Assembly: GCF_000021745.1 (NCBI RefSeq)
Contig: NC_011666.1
Coordinates: forward strand, 2,755,001-2,819,000
Reading direction: 5' to 3'
Source: Methylocella silvestris BL2
GTDB taxonomy: Bacteria > Pseudomonadota > Alphaproteobacteria > Rhizobiales > Beijerinckiaceae
DNA: 64,000 bases
Shown piece by piece: positions 35,826 to 45,679 of the stretch. Positions within the stretch are counted from its first letter, which is position 1. Each line of letters opens with the position of its first letter. The notes beneath the pieces are model-generated. The model worked only from the letters and a program-made list of their open reading frames with translations. It was not told the DNA's origin and ran no database searches. The position numbers and the translations under genes are program-made.

Positions 35826-38156
35826 ATGGCGGACAGCGACAGGGAGGCCGAGAAGAAGGAGCTCGAGGCGCTGACCGCCGCGCTCAATCGCTCGGCCGAG
35901 CGCGTTCAGACGCTATGGCTGAGCTTTATCGTCTTCATGCTCTATCTCGCCATCGCCGCCGGTACGACGACGCATCGCATGCTGTTTCGGGGCGATCCGC
36001 TAAAACTGCCAGTGCTCAATATCGATCTGCCTTTGCTCGGCTTTTATACGCTGGCGCCAGTTCTGCTTGTTATATTTCAATTCTACGTGCTGCTTAATCT
36101 GATGCTGCTTGCCCGCACCGCTTCGTCGTTCGAGGCGGTGTTGCCGAAGGTCTTTCCACCGGCGATGCCGGGAAATGACAAATTTCGCATGCGCATTGAG
36201 AATGCGCTGTTCGCGCAACTTGTCGCGGGCGCGAAACTTGAGCGGCTAGGGCGCAACGCTTGGCTGCTCGGCTTTATGAGCTTCCTCACCGTAGCCGTCG
36301 CGCCAGCGGCGGCGCTGTTGCTGATCGAAATCCGGTTCCTGCCGTACCACCATGACGCCATCACATGGCTGCATCGCGGCTTGCTGTTGCTGTCGCTTGG
36401 CCTGTCCATCACGTTCTGGCCCGCCTATCGAAACGGTTTCGGCGAGCGCTGGGGTCCGGCGAGCGCGGTGGGATGGGCGGTTGGAGTGGCGGCGGCGAGC
36501 GTCGTGATGGCCTATGCGTCGCTCGTCGCAAATTTTCCGGGCGAGAAGCTCTACGCATGGACCGAGCCGACGCGACTGTGGCTCGGCGTCTATGAGGCGA
36601 GCTTCAGGACCATGAAGTGGCCCGAGTTCGCAGCGGCAGAGGAGAAAAGGAAAAAAGATAGATTTGGCATCGTCGCGCCATTCTTGGCTGCGCTCTGGCC
36701 AGCGAGCGCGTTGAGCCTGCGCAACGAGGATCTGATCGATGACTCGCGGCGCAAGCAGATCGCAGACCGTCGCACGACTAATGGCGAAGCGCATGAACCG
36801 AGCGCTGACGGGAGCGGCGCGGGAAAAAACTCGGCAGGCCAGACAAAATGGATCGAAAGCATAAATCTGCGCGACCGCAATCTCATTGCGGCCGATCTGA
36901 CCAATGCCGATGTGGAGCAGGCCGAGTTTTCCGGGGCCGATCTTTCTCGCTCATTGCTGTTGAGGACATGGACGCCAAGGGCACATTTCGCAAACAGCGA
37001 TACTAAGCCGGCGCAGCTAAAGGGCGCATCGCTCGCTGGGGCGCAGCTGCAGGGAGCGTCGCTCGATCGAGCGCTGCTGCAGGGAGCCGCGCTCAAAGAG
37101 GCGCAGCTGCAAGGCGCGTCGCTCGTTTTGGCGAATTTGCAAGGTGCGTCGCTCATTAACGCGCAGCTGCAGGGAGCATCGCTCGGGGTGGCGCAGCTGC
37201 AAGGCGCATCGCTCGTTAGGGCGCAGCTGCAGGGCGCGTCGCTCGACTGGGCACAGTTGCAGGGCGCGTCGCTCGCTGGGGCGCAGCTGCAGGGAGCGTC
37301 GCTCGATAGGGCGGAGCTGCAGGGCGCGTCGCTCGACTGGGCACAGTTGCAGGGCGCGTCGCTCTACCAGGCGCAGCTGCAGGGCGCGTCGCTCGATTGG
37401 GCGCATTTGCAGGGCGCCTCGCTCGAATGGGCACAGTTGCAGGGCGCGTCGCTCGCTGGGGCGCGGCTGCAGGGCGCGTTGCTCGATAGAGCAGGGCTGC
37501 AGGGCTCGTTGCTCGATGGGACGCAGCTGCAGGGCGCGTCGCTCGATAGGGCGCAGCTGCGGGGCGCGTCGCTCTCTGGTGCTCTGACTTGGCGTGCGGA
37601 TGTGCTTAACGCAAACGCCGGAGGAGCCCTAATCGCTTTGCCATTCTCGGGCCAATTTTTCGATTGCGAGAATATTCGGTTACAGATCCGGCGTCTCTAT
37701 CGAATATGCACAAAAGGTGAGAAAGACTTCAAATCCTTTATGCGAGTTTTCGACGCCGTCCCCGAGGGTGGCCTCAAAAAAAAGGCGACCCTGCGCCTCA
37801 CGAAAAGCCTGAAGGTCGAAGCTTTTCCGGACCAGGCACCGATCGTTAGAAAAATCGCCGCGCGCTGGACCGCGCTTGCAAAAACGCCGCTTCCGCCAGC
37901 GGATCTTCTGCAAGAATGGCCTGACATCGCCTGCGAAGAAATCGGCGCGCCCTATGTCGCGCGGGCGCTGCTCGGACGTCTGAGGGATTATCGTTTCAAG
38001 ACCGAAGCCGCCGCTAAAGCCGCTAGGGCCGATTTTTCCAGCGGTCTGCTCCGCAAGGCATACTGCCTCGGCGCTAAGGGCCTGACCGACGCTGAAAAAG
38101 CCGAGCTCCAATCCTTCATCGACGCCGCGAAGGTCCCAGCGTCGTCCGCGCCTTGA
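35826..38156 (+). CDS. Membrane-anchored pentapeptide-repeat protein
   Basis: A 776-residue protein in three parts. Residues 1-250 hold about five membrane helices (28-47, 69-95, then near 140, 175 and 215). Residues about 340-585 are pentapeptide repeats: first irregular (LRDRNLIAADLTNADVEQAEFSGADLS), then 19 near-identical 10-residue units AQLQGASLxx. The last 190 residues are a helical, charged domain without a known match. The A(D/Q)LxxASL pattern builds a right-handed quadrilateral beta-helix in the cytoplasm next to the membrane. Variable positions 9-10 of each unit (DR, DW, AG, VR and others) differ while the rest is nearly fixed. Function unknown; such proteins often act as scaffolds. 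Confidence 0.85.
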   Translation: MADSDREAEKKELEALTAALNRSAERVQTLWLSFIVFMLYLAIAAGTTTHRMLFRGDPLKLPVLNIDLPLLGFYTLAPVLLVIFQFYVLLNLMLLARTASSFEAVLPKVFPPAMPGNDKFRMRIENALFAQLVAGAKLERLGRNAWLLGFMSFLTVAVAPAAALLLIEIRFLPYHHDAITWLHRGLLLLSLGLSITFWPAYRNGFGERWGPASAVGWAVGVAAASVVMAYASLVANFPGEKLYAWTEPTRLWLGVYEASFRTMKWPEFAAAEEKRKKDRFGIVAPFLAALWPASALSLRNEDLIDDSRRKQIADRRTTNGEAHEPSADGSGAGKNSAGQTKWIESINLRDRNLIAADLTNADVEQAEFSGADLSRSLLLRTWTPRAHFANSDTKPAQLKGASLAGAQLQGASLDRALLQGAALKEAQLQGASLVLANLQGASLINAQLQGASLGVAQLQGASLVRAQLQGASLDWAQLQGASLAGAQLQGASLDRAELQGASLDWAQLQGASLYQAQLQGASLDWAHLQGASLEWAQLQGASLAGARLQGALLDRAGLQGSLLDGTQLQGASLDRAQLRGASLSGALTWRADVLNANAGGALIALPFSGQFFDCENIRLQIRRLYRICTKGEKDFKSFMRVFDAVPEGGLKKKATLRLTKSLKVEAFPDQAPIVRKIAARWTALAKTPLPPADLLQEWPDIACEEIGAPYVARALLGRLRDYRFKTEAAAKAARADFSSGLLRKAYCLGAKGLTDAEKAELQSFIDAAKVPASSAP
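37011..37580 (+). repeat. 19 tandem 30-bp repeats coding the pentapeptide region
   Basis: The unit is GCGCAGCTGCAGGGCGCGTC followed by GCTCGATNGG, repeated 19 times without a gap and always in frame. Copies differ mainly in the last six bases. Near-identity at synonymous positions suggests recent expansion or gene conversion, and the copy number should vary between strains. Confidence 0.95.
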
Positions 38157-38167
38157 CTCCCGCGGAG

Positions 38168-38545
38168 TCAAATCTCCCCCATGACATTCGAATCGCGGGC
38201 GACGCGCCAGCGGCCCTCGTCCTTGCGCAGGATGGTCAGCGTGTGGCCCCGCATACGCTTTTCTGCGCCGCCGGGCGGGGTCATCGTCACCCTGACTGCG
38301 TTTCGCATAAAAGCCCAATCGCCCAGAACCTTGATTTCGGCGATCTCATAGGAGCCGTCGACCGCGACGCCGCGCAGGAACTGCAGTCCCGCGGCGAAGG
38401 CGTTTTTGCCGAAGGGCGGCTGGCCGGTGACGCTGAAAATGGCGTCCTCCGCGATGAGGTCGAGGATTTTGACAAAATCCCCGGACTTGCTGGCGGAAAA
38501 CCAGCTTTCCACCAGATCGCGGATTTGGCGTTCGTCTTCGTGCAT
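38168..38545 (-). CDS. SnoaL/DUF4440-like protein (SgcJ/EcaC type)
   Basis: A 125-residue single-domain protein of the NTF2-like fold. It starts with RQIRDLVESWFSASKSGDFVKILDLIAEDAIF, the usual cone-forming helix pair, then GQPPFGKNAFAAG and the strands GHTLTILRKDEGRWRVARDSN. The SgcJ/EcaC subgroup has this length and the W-R-V-A-R-D ending. No signal peptide. Reaction unknown; members range from isomerases to binding proteins. It is convergent with the pentapeptide gene and stands alone. Confidence 0.8.
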   Translation of the reverse strand: MHEDERQIRDLVESWFSASKSGDFVKILDLIAEDAIFSVTGQPPFGKNAFAAGLQFLRGVAVDGSYEIAEIKVLGDWAFMRNAVRVTMTPPGGAEKRMRGHTLTILRKDEGRWRVARDSNVMGEI

Positions 38546-38770
38546 GGCGTTTTCCTGCAGGCGGTCTTGCCAGTCTATTCTAACGCTCTGCGGCCGACAC
38601 GTCCGCGCGCAAATCTCTTCCCTCCCCTTGTCGCTGCGCCGCCGATAACCTAGTTGGGAGTTGGAGACTGTTTGAGAATTCGCTTCCTCTGAAAGCCCTC
38701 ATGATGAGGAGATCGCGCAGCGGTCGTCTCGTCCTTCGACGGGCTCAGGACACGAGGGCGTGTCCTGGAC

Positions 38771-38820
38771 CCATCCTTCGAGACGCCATTTCTTGCGAAA
38801 TGGCTCCTCAGGATGAGGGG
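38771..38820 (+). repeat. Intergenic hairpin repeat, copy C
   Basis: CATCCT pairs with AGGATG, and inside GCCATTTC pairs with GAAATGGC around TTGC. It shares TTCGAGACGC and CTCAGGATGAG with copy A and part of these with copy B. It ends 50 bp before the hslV start. The 324 bp between 38546 and 38869 hold no other feature. Confidence 0.65.
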
Positions 38821-38869
38821 GTGCGGGTTCTTAAACAGTCTCTTGGCACCCTCCCGCCCTGGAAAACCC

Positions 38870-39436
38870 TTGACCGCTTCCGATTTCCCCGTCTGGCACG
38901 GCACGACCATCGTCCTCGTCAAGAAAGACGGGCGCACCGTCATCGGCGGCGACGGGCAGGTGTCGATCGGCCAGACCATCGTCAAGGGCAACGCCAAAAA
39001 GGTGCGCCGGCTCGCCAAGGGCGAGGTCATTGGCGGCTTCGCCGGGGCGACGGCCGACGCTTTCACTTTGTTCGAACGGCTCGAGGCCAAGCTCGAACAA
39101 TATCCCGGCCAGCTGATGCGCGCCTGCGTCGAGCTCGCCAAGGATTGGCGCACCGACCGCTATTTGCGCCGGCTCGAGGCGATGATGCTCGTCGCCGACG
39201 CCAAGGCCGCGCTGGTCCTGACCGGCAATGGCGACGTTTTGGAGCCCGAAGCGACCGAGCGCGGCTCGGTCATGGGCATCGGCTCCGGCGGAAATTACGC
39301 GCTCGCCGCGGCGCGGGCGCTGCTCGACACCGACCGGGACGCCGCGGCGATCGCCCGGCGCGCGCTCGAAATCGCCTCGGAAATCTGCGTTTATACCAAC
39401 CGAAGCGTGGTGATCGAGGAGATCGCCTCGAATTAG
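38870..39436 (+). CDS. hslV: ATP-dependent protease peptidase subunit HslV
   Basis: HslV forms the double hexamer that degrades proteins unfolded by HslU. After a short propeptide the mature N-terminus is [14 protein letters not shown], with the catalytic Thr at residue 12 of the precursor. [41 protein letters not shown] and [16 protein letters not shown] complete the family pattern. I chose the TTG at 38870 (188 residues, GGAAA ahead). An ATG at 38813 lies inside an intergenic repeat and would give a long, unlikely propeptide. hslU follows 75 bp downstream in the same operon. Confidence 0.95.
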   Translation: MTASDFPVWHGTTIVLVKKDGRTVIGGDGQVSIGQTIVKGNAKKVRRLAKGEVIGGFAGATADAFTLFERLEAKLEQYPGQLMRACVELAKDWRTDRYLRRLEAMMLVADAKAALVLTGNGDVLEPEATERGSVMGIGSGGNYALAAARALLDTDRDAAAIARRALEIASEICVYTNRSVVIEEIASN

Positions 39437-39511
39437 GGCCGCCGCGCCCCGATCGCCCAACCCCCCGGCGACTTGGCGCGCAAGCCCGGCGTCTCCTATA
39501 TTGAAAAGAGC

Positions 39512-40825
<1,314 letters not shown>

Positions 40826-41434
40826 CTAACCCCTTGTCCGGGCGCGGTGCGCCGCCGCCTTGGCGCGGTTGCCGCAGACGGCCATACTGCACCAGCGTCG
40901 CGCATGTGACTTGGTTCGGTCTATGAACATGAGGCTGCACACCGCGCCTTCGCAGCGCCGCAGCAGGCTTAAATCCTCATTGCAAAGGAGATCGGCGATC
41001 GCCCACGCCAGCGGCTGCAGCAGCTGATCGTGACGGCTGAGCGCCGGGACGCGCTCGATCTGAAAGCGCGGCGCGCCGTCTGCGTTGGTCCCGATGACGA
41101 GGCGCGCGCGGCTCTCATCCTCCGCGAGCAGCTCGTTAAGAAAAGAAAGCTGATCCGCTTGAGGCAAGACGGAAAGATCGGACAGCAGCGCGCGCAGCTG
41201 CTCGCGCAGGTTTCGCGCTCGGGCCGCGATTGGATCGAGGCGGTGAATCCCCCCTTCGCGCATTTCCGCGCATGCGCCGGCGTCGATCGCGCCTGATTTT
41301 TCCAGCCAGACTAGAAAATCCGCGCCCGAGCCGAGCCATTCGATCCTGTCGGCCGTGATCGAGTTCAGAAAATCGATCGCCAGATGGCCGCCGATCAGAT
41401 GGGGCTCGGGCGGAATTTTAGGGGGCGCCGTCAT
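40826..41434 (-). CDS. CGNR zinc-finger regulator (ABATE domain)
   Basis: A 202-residue protein with an N-terminal ABATE/DUF1470 domain (HLIGGHLAIDFLNSI, WLGSGADFLVWLEKSG). At the C-terminus is a CGNR zinc finger, with two Cys in RRCEGAVCSLMFIDRTKSHARRWCSMAVCGNRAKA. Such proteins are DNA-binding regulators, often next to the genes they control. The ATG at 41434 has GGAG eight bases ahead; an ATG at 41464 is possible. It is divergent from an alpha/beta hydrolase gene, and the 136 bp between them carry a perfect palindrome, so autoregulation and control of the hydrolase are likely. Confidence 0.85.
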   Translation of the reverse strand: MTAPPKIPPEPHLIGGHLAIDFLNSITADRIEWLGSGADFLVWLEKSGAIDAGACAEMREGGIHRLDPIAARARNLREQLRALLSDLSVLPQADQLSFLNELLAEDESRARLVIGTNADGAPRFQIERVPALSRHDQLLQPLAWAIADLLCNEDLSLLRRCEGAVCSLMFIDRTKSHARRWCSMAVCGNRAKAAAHRARTRG

Positions 41435-41470
41435 GATCGGTCTCCAGCTGTCCGGCGCGGCCATGCGCCG

Positions 41471-41517
41471 TAACCGCTAAAGCGGTTATTGACAGGTTAT
41501 ATGCCCATAAGTAACCT
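41471..41517 (+). promoter_or_regulatory. Operator palindrome and promoter between the CGNR gene and the hydrolase gene
   Basis: TAACCGCT-AA-AGCGGTTA (41471-41488) is a perfect 18-bp palindrome. It directly abuts a consensus -35 TTGACA (41489-41494), and TAACCT (41512-41517) sits 17 bp later as -10. A second pair GGTTA / TAACC (41495-41499, 41512-41516) spans the promoter. Confidence 0.65.
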
Positions 41518-41570
41518 CTAAATAGCGGTATTTAAAGGTTATGGCCTATCTCGGTTTCTGGAGGAGCCTC

Positions 41571-42440
41571 ATGGCGCGCTTCAATTTCATCACCGTCGAC
41601 GATCACCGCCTGTTCTATCGCGAGGCGGGCGACCCGAAAAACCCCGCGATCCTGCTGCTGCATGGCTTTCCAAGCTCGTCGCATATGTTCCGCGATCTCA
41701 TCCCGCTGCTTGCGGAAAACTATCATGTGATCGCGCCGGATCTGCCGGGCTTCGGCTTTACCGAAGTTCGACGCGACCCGCCGTTCAAATTCAGTTTTGA
41801 CACTCTCGCCGAGGTCATCGCGGCCTTTACCGACGCTGTCGGGATCAGACGGCACGCCATTTACGTGTTCGACTATGGCGCCCCTGTCGGCTTTCGGCTG
41901 GCGCTTGCGCGGCCCGAACAAATTACAGCGATCATCTCGCAGAACGGCAACGCCTATGAGGAGGGCTTGAGCGAGGGCTGGAACCCGATCCAGGCCTATT
42001 GGCGTGAGCCGACCGCCGAGCATCGCGCGGCGCTCCGCGCCTTTCTCACGCTTGAGGCGACCAAATGGCAATATGTCCATGGCGTCGCGGACGAGGCCGC
42101 CGTTGCGCCGGAATCCTATACGCTCGACGCCGCCTTGATGGCTCGGCCAGGCAATGATGAAATCCAGCTCGATTTGTTTCTGGATTACGCCAGCAATGTC
42201 GCGCTCTATCCGGCGTTTCAGGACTATTTCAGGCGCGAGCGCCCGCCTTTGCTTGCAATTTGGGGCTGCAACGATCCCTTCTTCCTTCCAGCGGGAGCCG
42301 AGGCATATGTTAAGGACAATCCCAAAGCGGAGGTCCGCTTTCTTGATACGGGCCACTTCGCGCTGGAGACGCATTCGGCCGAGATCGCAGCGCGTATGAT
42401 AGATTTTCTCGACAGAAGCGCCGTCGCCGCCGCCGCATAG
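41571..42440 (+). CDS. Alpha/beta hydrolase, haloalkane dehalogenase / epoxide hydrolase-like
   Basis: A 289-residue cytoplasmic hydrolase. It has LLLHGFPSSSHMFRDLIPLL with the HG oxyanion motif, APDLPGFGFT, and a nucleophile elbow YVFDYGAPVGFRLA. The nucleophile is thus Asp rather than Ser, as in haloalkane dehalogenases and epoxide hydrolases. A cap domain follows, then IWGCNDPFF (acid) and DTGHFALETH (catalytic His). Substrate unknown. An excellent GGAGGAG site precedes the ATG at 41571; an in-frame ATG at 41541 has none. It is probably controlled by the divergent CGNR regulator. Confidence 0.85.
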   Translation: MARFNFITVDDHRLFYREAGDPKNPAILLLHGFPSSSHMFRDLIPLLAENYHVIAPDLPGFGFTEVRRDPPFKFSFDTLAEVIAAFTDAVGIRRHAIYVFDYGAPVGFRLALARPEQITAIISQNGNAYEEGLSEGWNPIQAYWREPTAEHRAALRAFLTLEATKWQYVHGVADEAAVAPESYTLDAALMARPGNDEIQLDLFLDYASNVALYPAFQDYFRRERPPLLAIWGCNDPFFLPAGAEAYVKDNPKAEVRFLDTGHFALETHSAEIAARMIDFLDRSAVAAAA

Positions 42441-42540
42441 GGCCAGACGCCCGACGTCAGCGTCTTTCGCTTGGCGCATTCCAGCCCTATCTTTCTTGCA
42501 AGCGCCGCCAGCACACGAGCGGCGCGGCAGGAGACTTGTC

Positions 42541-43407
42541 ATGAGGAAAATAGCCGGAGTGTTTGGCGCTCCGAAGCCGCATTGGGTGGGCGACGGCTTT
42601 CCGGTTCGCACGCTGTTCTCGCACGGAAGCTTTGGCGAGACGGTGAGCCCGTTCCTGCTGCTCGATTATGCCGGCCCCGCGCGTTTCCCGCCGGCGTCGA
42701 CGCCGCGCGGCGTCGGCGTGCATCCGCATAAGGGGTTCGAGACCGTCACGATCGTCTATAGCGGCGAAGTCGAGCATCGCGATTCGACCGGCGAGGGCGG
42801 CGTGATCGGCCCCGGCGACGCGCAATGGATGACCGCCGCCAGCGGTATTCTGCATCAGGAGCATCATTCGCAGGGTTTTACGCGCGATGGCGGCGAGCTT
42901 GAGATGATCCAGCTCTGGGTCAATCTCCCGGCCGCCGACAAAAACGCCCCGCCCGGCTATCAGACGCTGCTCGATCGGAACATTCCCTTTGTCGATCTGC
43001 CTGACGAGGCCGGCCGCGTGCGGGTCATCGCCGGCGATTTCCTGGGGACCAAAGGTCCTGCGCGCACTTTCACCCCGGTCAACCTGTGGGATGTTCGCTT
43101 GCGCCGCGGCGGCCGCGCGAGTTTTTCGGCGCCCGAGGGCCATACGCTCGCAATCGTCGTGCTCAAGGGCGCCGTGCTGATCAATGGCGAGACGATCGCT
43201 CGGGAGGCGCAGCTCGCCCTGTTCGAGCGCAAGGGCGGTTCGATCGCCATCGAGGCCAATAGCGACGCGGCGCTGCTGATCCTTTCCGGCGAGCCGATCG
43301 ACGAGCCGGTTTTCATGCAGGGACCGTTCGTGATGAACAGCCGCGAGGAAATCCGCCAGGCGATCGATGATTTCCAGCACGGAAGGTTCGGCCGGATCCC
43401 GGCTTGA
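42541..43407 (+). CDS. Pirin-family protein
   Basis: A 288-residue bicupin. The N-terminal cupin has FLLLDYAGPARFPP, the metal ligands in GVGVHPHKGFETVTIVYSGEVEHRDS and GDAQWMTAASGILHQEHH. The C-terminal pirin domain (about 180-280) follows. Some bacterial pirins have quercetinase activity and others regulate metabolism by protein contact; the sequence does not decide. The ATG at 42541 has AGGAG upstream. It follows the hydrolase gene by 100 bp on the same strand and may be cotranscribed. It converges on the MgtC-family gene with only 9 bp between. Confidence 0.9.
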   Translation: MRKIAGVFGAPKPHWVGDGFPVRTLFSHGSFGETVSPFLLLDYAGPARFPPASTPRGVGVHPHKGFETVTIVYSGEVEHRDSTGEGGVIGPGDAQWMTAASGILHQEHHSQGFTRDGGELEMIQLWVNLPAADKNAPPGYQTLLDRNIPFVDLPDEAGRVRVIAGDFLGTKGPARTFTPVNLWDVRLRRGGRASFSAPEGHTLAIVVLKGAVLINGETIAREAQLALFERKGGSIAIEANSDAALLILSGEPIDEPVFMQGPFVMNSREEIRQAIDDFQHGRFGRIPA

Positions 43408-43416
43408 CGGGGCGCT

Positions 43417-44133
43417 TCACCCCGTGGTGCTGCTCTCCCATGTCGCGTGGCGGACGCCGTCTTCTTTTTCCATGGCCGAAATGACGCCGTCGATCTCTTT
43501 CGGATCGATGGCGGTGCTGATCAGCGTGGCGACGATATCCACCGTCTCGCCGCCGCGGTCGGCGAGCTCCACGTCGCCGGCGGGATAATTGGCGGCTTCC
43601 AGTTTTTCGACGAGCTGGTCGCGCAGCGCCGGCGCGTTGTCGCGGCGCGCGGTCACCCGCACTTCGTAAGTTGCTTCCGCCTTTTGCTCGTCGATCGGGA
43701 TGCGGGCGATGGCGTTGACCAGCGGGCGCAGCAGCGTGTTGCCGGCGATGACGAACGCCGTGAGCAGCGCGCCCTCGGCGATCATGTCCGTGCCCGTGCA
43801 GGCGCCCACCGCCGCCGAGCACCAGAGCGTCGCGGCGGTATTGAGGCCGCGCACATTCATGCCCTCCTTCATGATCACGCCGGCGCCGAGAAAGCCGATG
43901 CCGGAGACCACATAGGAAATGACCCGGACCGCCTCCTCCGAGCCGGCGATCCGCTGCGCCAGATCGACGAAGGCGGCGGCGCCGACCGCGACCAGCACAT
44001 TGGTGCGCAGCCCCGCCGTGCGTTGCCGGTACTGCCGCTCGGCGCCGATCAGCGTTCCGAAGGCAAAGGCGGATGCAAGGCTCACCGCCGTGTCGGCGAG
44101 GGACCAGAGATCGAAGGTTTCGATGAAGCGCAC
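43417..44133 (-). CDS. MgtC/SapB family membrane protein
   Basis: The protein has five hydrophobic segments in its first 150 residues, with the MgtC hallmarks GTLIGAERQYRQRTAGLRTN, GIGFLGAGVIMKEG and GLNTAATLWCSAAVGA. A soluble C-terminal ACT-like domain (about 155-238) includes TYEVRVTARRDNAPALRDQL. MgtC proteins help survival in low Mg and inhibit or modulate the F-type ATPase in some pathogens; other members have no set role. I chose GTG 44133, giving 238 residues, as the conserved part starts there; the ATG at 44244 adds 37 unconserved residues. Neither has a good ribosome site. Confidence 0.85.
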   Translation of the reverse strand: MRFIETFDLWSLADTAVSLASAFAFGTLIGAERQYRQRTAGLRTNVLVAVGAAAFVDLAQRIAGSEEAVRVISYVVSGIGFLGAGVIMKEGMNVRGLNTAATLWCSAAVGACTGTDMIAEGALLTAFVIAGNTLLRPLVNAIARIPIDEQKAEATYEVRVTARRDNAPALRDQLVEKLEAANYPAGDVELADRGGETVDIVATLISTAIDPKEIDGVISAMEKEDGVRHATWESSTTG

Positions 44134-44302
44134 GGTCGACGTCCGAGATCGTCCGGCTTTGGCCGGCGGCGTCAGCCATAAGCGAGGCGGGAGCGAAACG
44201 CCAGCGTTCACGCTGGCTTTGTGGGGCCCGCCAAATTCATGCAAACGTCACCGTGGATCGCCAAACTCAAGCGTTGTCTTTCAAGAATTTCGGAGCCGCG
44301 CC

Positions 44303-45673
44303 ATGCGCTTCTTTGCGCCGCTGCTTTTTTGCGCGACAGCGCTGGCCTCGCTCGCCGCGGGACTTGAGCCCGGCGCCGCCGAGCCGCCGGCGAAGCCGGG
44401 CCTCGAGAAAATCGGGCACATCATTGTGCTCTATCTTGAGAACCGCAGCTTCGATCATCTCTACGGCCTGTTTCCCGGCGCCGACGGACTCGCCAACGCC
44501 AAGGACGCGCCGCCGCAGACCGATCTCGACGGCCGCCCGCTCGACAAGCTGCCGCCCGTCATGAACGTCAATCTGAGGCCTGCGGTGATCGACAATCGCT
44601 TTCCGGCCGATCTCGCCAATGCGCCGTTCCGCGCCGACGCCTTCGCCGGCCTCGATCAGACCACCGGCGATCTCGTGCATCGCTTTTACCAGCAGCAGGC
44701 GCAGATCCACGGCGGCAAGATGGATCGTTTCGCCGCCATTTCAGACGGCGGCGGCCTCACCATGAGCTATTACGACGGCTCATCGCTGCCGCTTTGGGAT
44801 TACGCCAGGCGCTATGTGTTGATGGATCATTTCTTCCACGCGGCGTTCGGCGGCTCGTTTCTCAATCACATGCTGCTTGTCTGCGCCTGCGCGCCCCGCT
44901 ACGAGGACGCCCCGGAGACGATCAGGATCAAGCTCAAGGAGGATGGCGCCCTCGCCAGGGATGGCGCGGTCACGCCGGACGGCTATGCCGTCAATACGAT
45001 CTTCACGAGTTTTACGCCCCATCCCTCGAGCGTCACCGATCCGACGCGGCTTCTGCCTCCCATCGACGCGCCGACCATTGGCGACCGCCTGAGCGAAAAG
45101 GGCGTCGACTGGGCGTGGTATTCCGGCGGCTGGAGCGAGGCGGTCGCGGGCAGGCCGCCGTCCTCCTTCCAGTTCCATCACCAGCCCTTCGCCTATTTCA
45201 AGGCTTATGGCGATGGGACGCCCGGACGCGCCGCGCATTTAAAGGATGGCGTCGACTTCATCGAGGCGATCAACTCGGGGACGTTGCCGCCAGTCGCCTT
45301 CTACAAGCCGATCGGCGTCAACAACGAACATCCGGGCTATACCAGCGTGCTCGCCGGCGACCGCCATGCCGCGGACATTATCCAGTTGATCGAGCGCAGC
45401 CCGATCTGGAGCGACAGTCTCATCATCGTCACCTATGATGAAAATGGCGGCTATTGGGATCACGTCGCTCCGCCCGTCGTCGATCGTTGGGGGCCCGGCA
45501 TGCGCGTGCCGACCATCCTTGTGTCGCCTTTCGCGAAAAAGGGCCTCATCGACCATACGGCCTATGACACGACGGCGATCCTGAAGCTGATCGAGACTCG
45601 GTTCGGGCTCGAACCCCTCGGCGAACGCGACGCCAGGGCGCAGGATCTGACGCAGGCGCTGGAGCTGCCCTGA
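44303..45673 (+). CDS. Exported phosphoesterase (AcpA / phospholipase C superfamily)
   Basis: A 456-residue protein with a signal peptide (about 1-26). It has the metal-binding ENRSFDHLYGLFPGADG start and MDHFFHAAFGGSFLNHMLLV. In the second half come VNNEHPGYTSVLAGDRHAADIIQLIE and YDENGGYWDHVAPP, the paired Asp/His metal ligands of this family, then ILVSPFAKKGLIDH. Such enzymes include acid phosphatases (AcpA) and phosphatidylcholine-specific phospholipase C, so the product probably frees phosphate in the periplasm. The ATG at 44303 follows GGAG and gives the signal peptide; the open frame further upstream overlaps the divergent MgtC-family gene and is not used. Confidence 0.88.
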   Translation: MRFFAPLLFCATALASLAAGLEPGAAEPPAKPGLEKIGHIIVLYLENRSFDHLYGLFPGADGLANAKDAPPQTDLDGRPLDKLPPVMNVNLRPAVIDNRFPADLANAPFRADAFAGLDQTTGDLVHRFYQQQAQIHGGKMDRFAAISDGGGLTMSYYDGSSLPLWDYARRYVLMDHFFHAAFGGSFLNHMLLVCACAPRYEDAPETIRIKLKEDGALARDGAVTPDGYAVNTIFTSFTPHPSSVTDPTRLLPPIDAPTIGDRLSEKGVDWAWYSGGWSEAVAGRPPSSFQFHHQPFAYFKAYGDGTPGRAAHLKDGVDFIEAINSGTLPPVAFYKPIGVNNEHPGYTSVLAGDRHAADIIQLIERSPIWSDSLIIVTYDENGGYWDHVAPPVVDRWGPGMRVPTILVSPFAKKGLIDHTAYDTTAILKLIETRFGLEPLGERDARAQDLTQALELP

Positions 45674-45679
45674 GACGTT

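Noticed and set aside
37011-37580. Regular 30-bp repeats that look like a CRISPR array
   Set aside because: The repeats are contiguous without 30-40 bp spacers, stay in frame, and encode pentapeptide units of a long protein.
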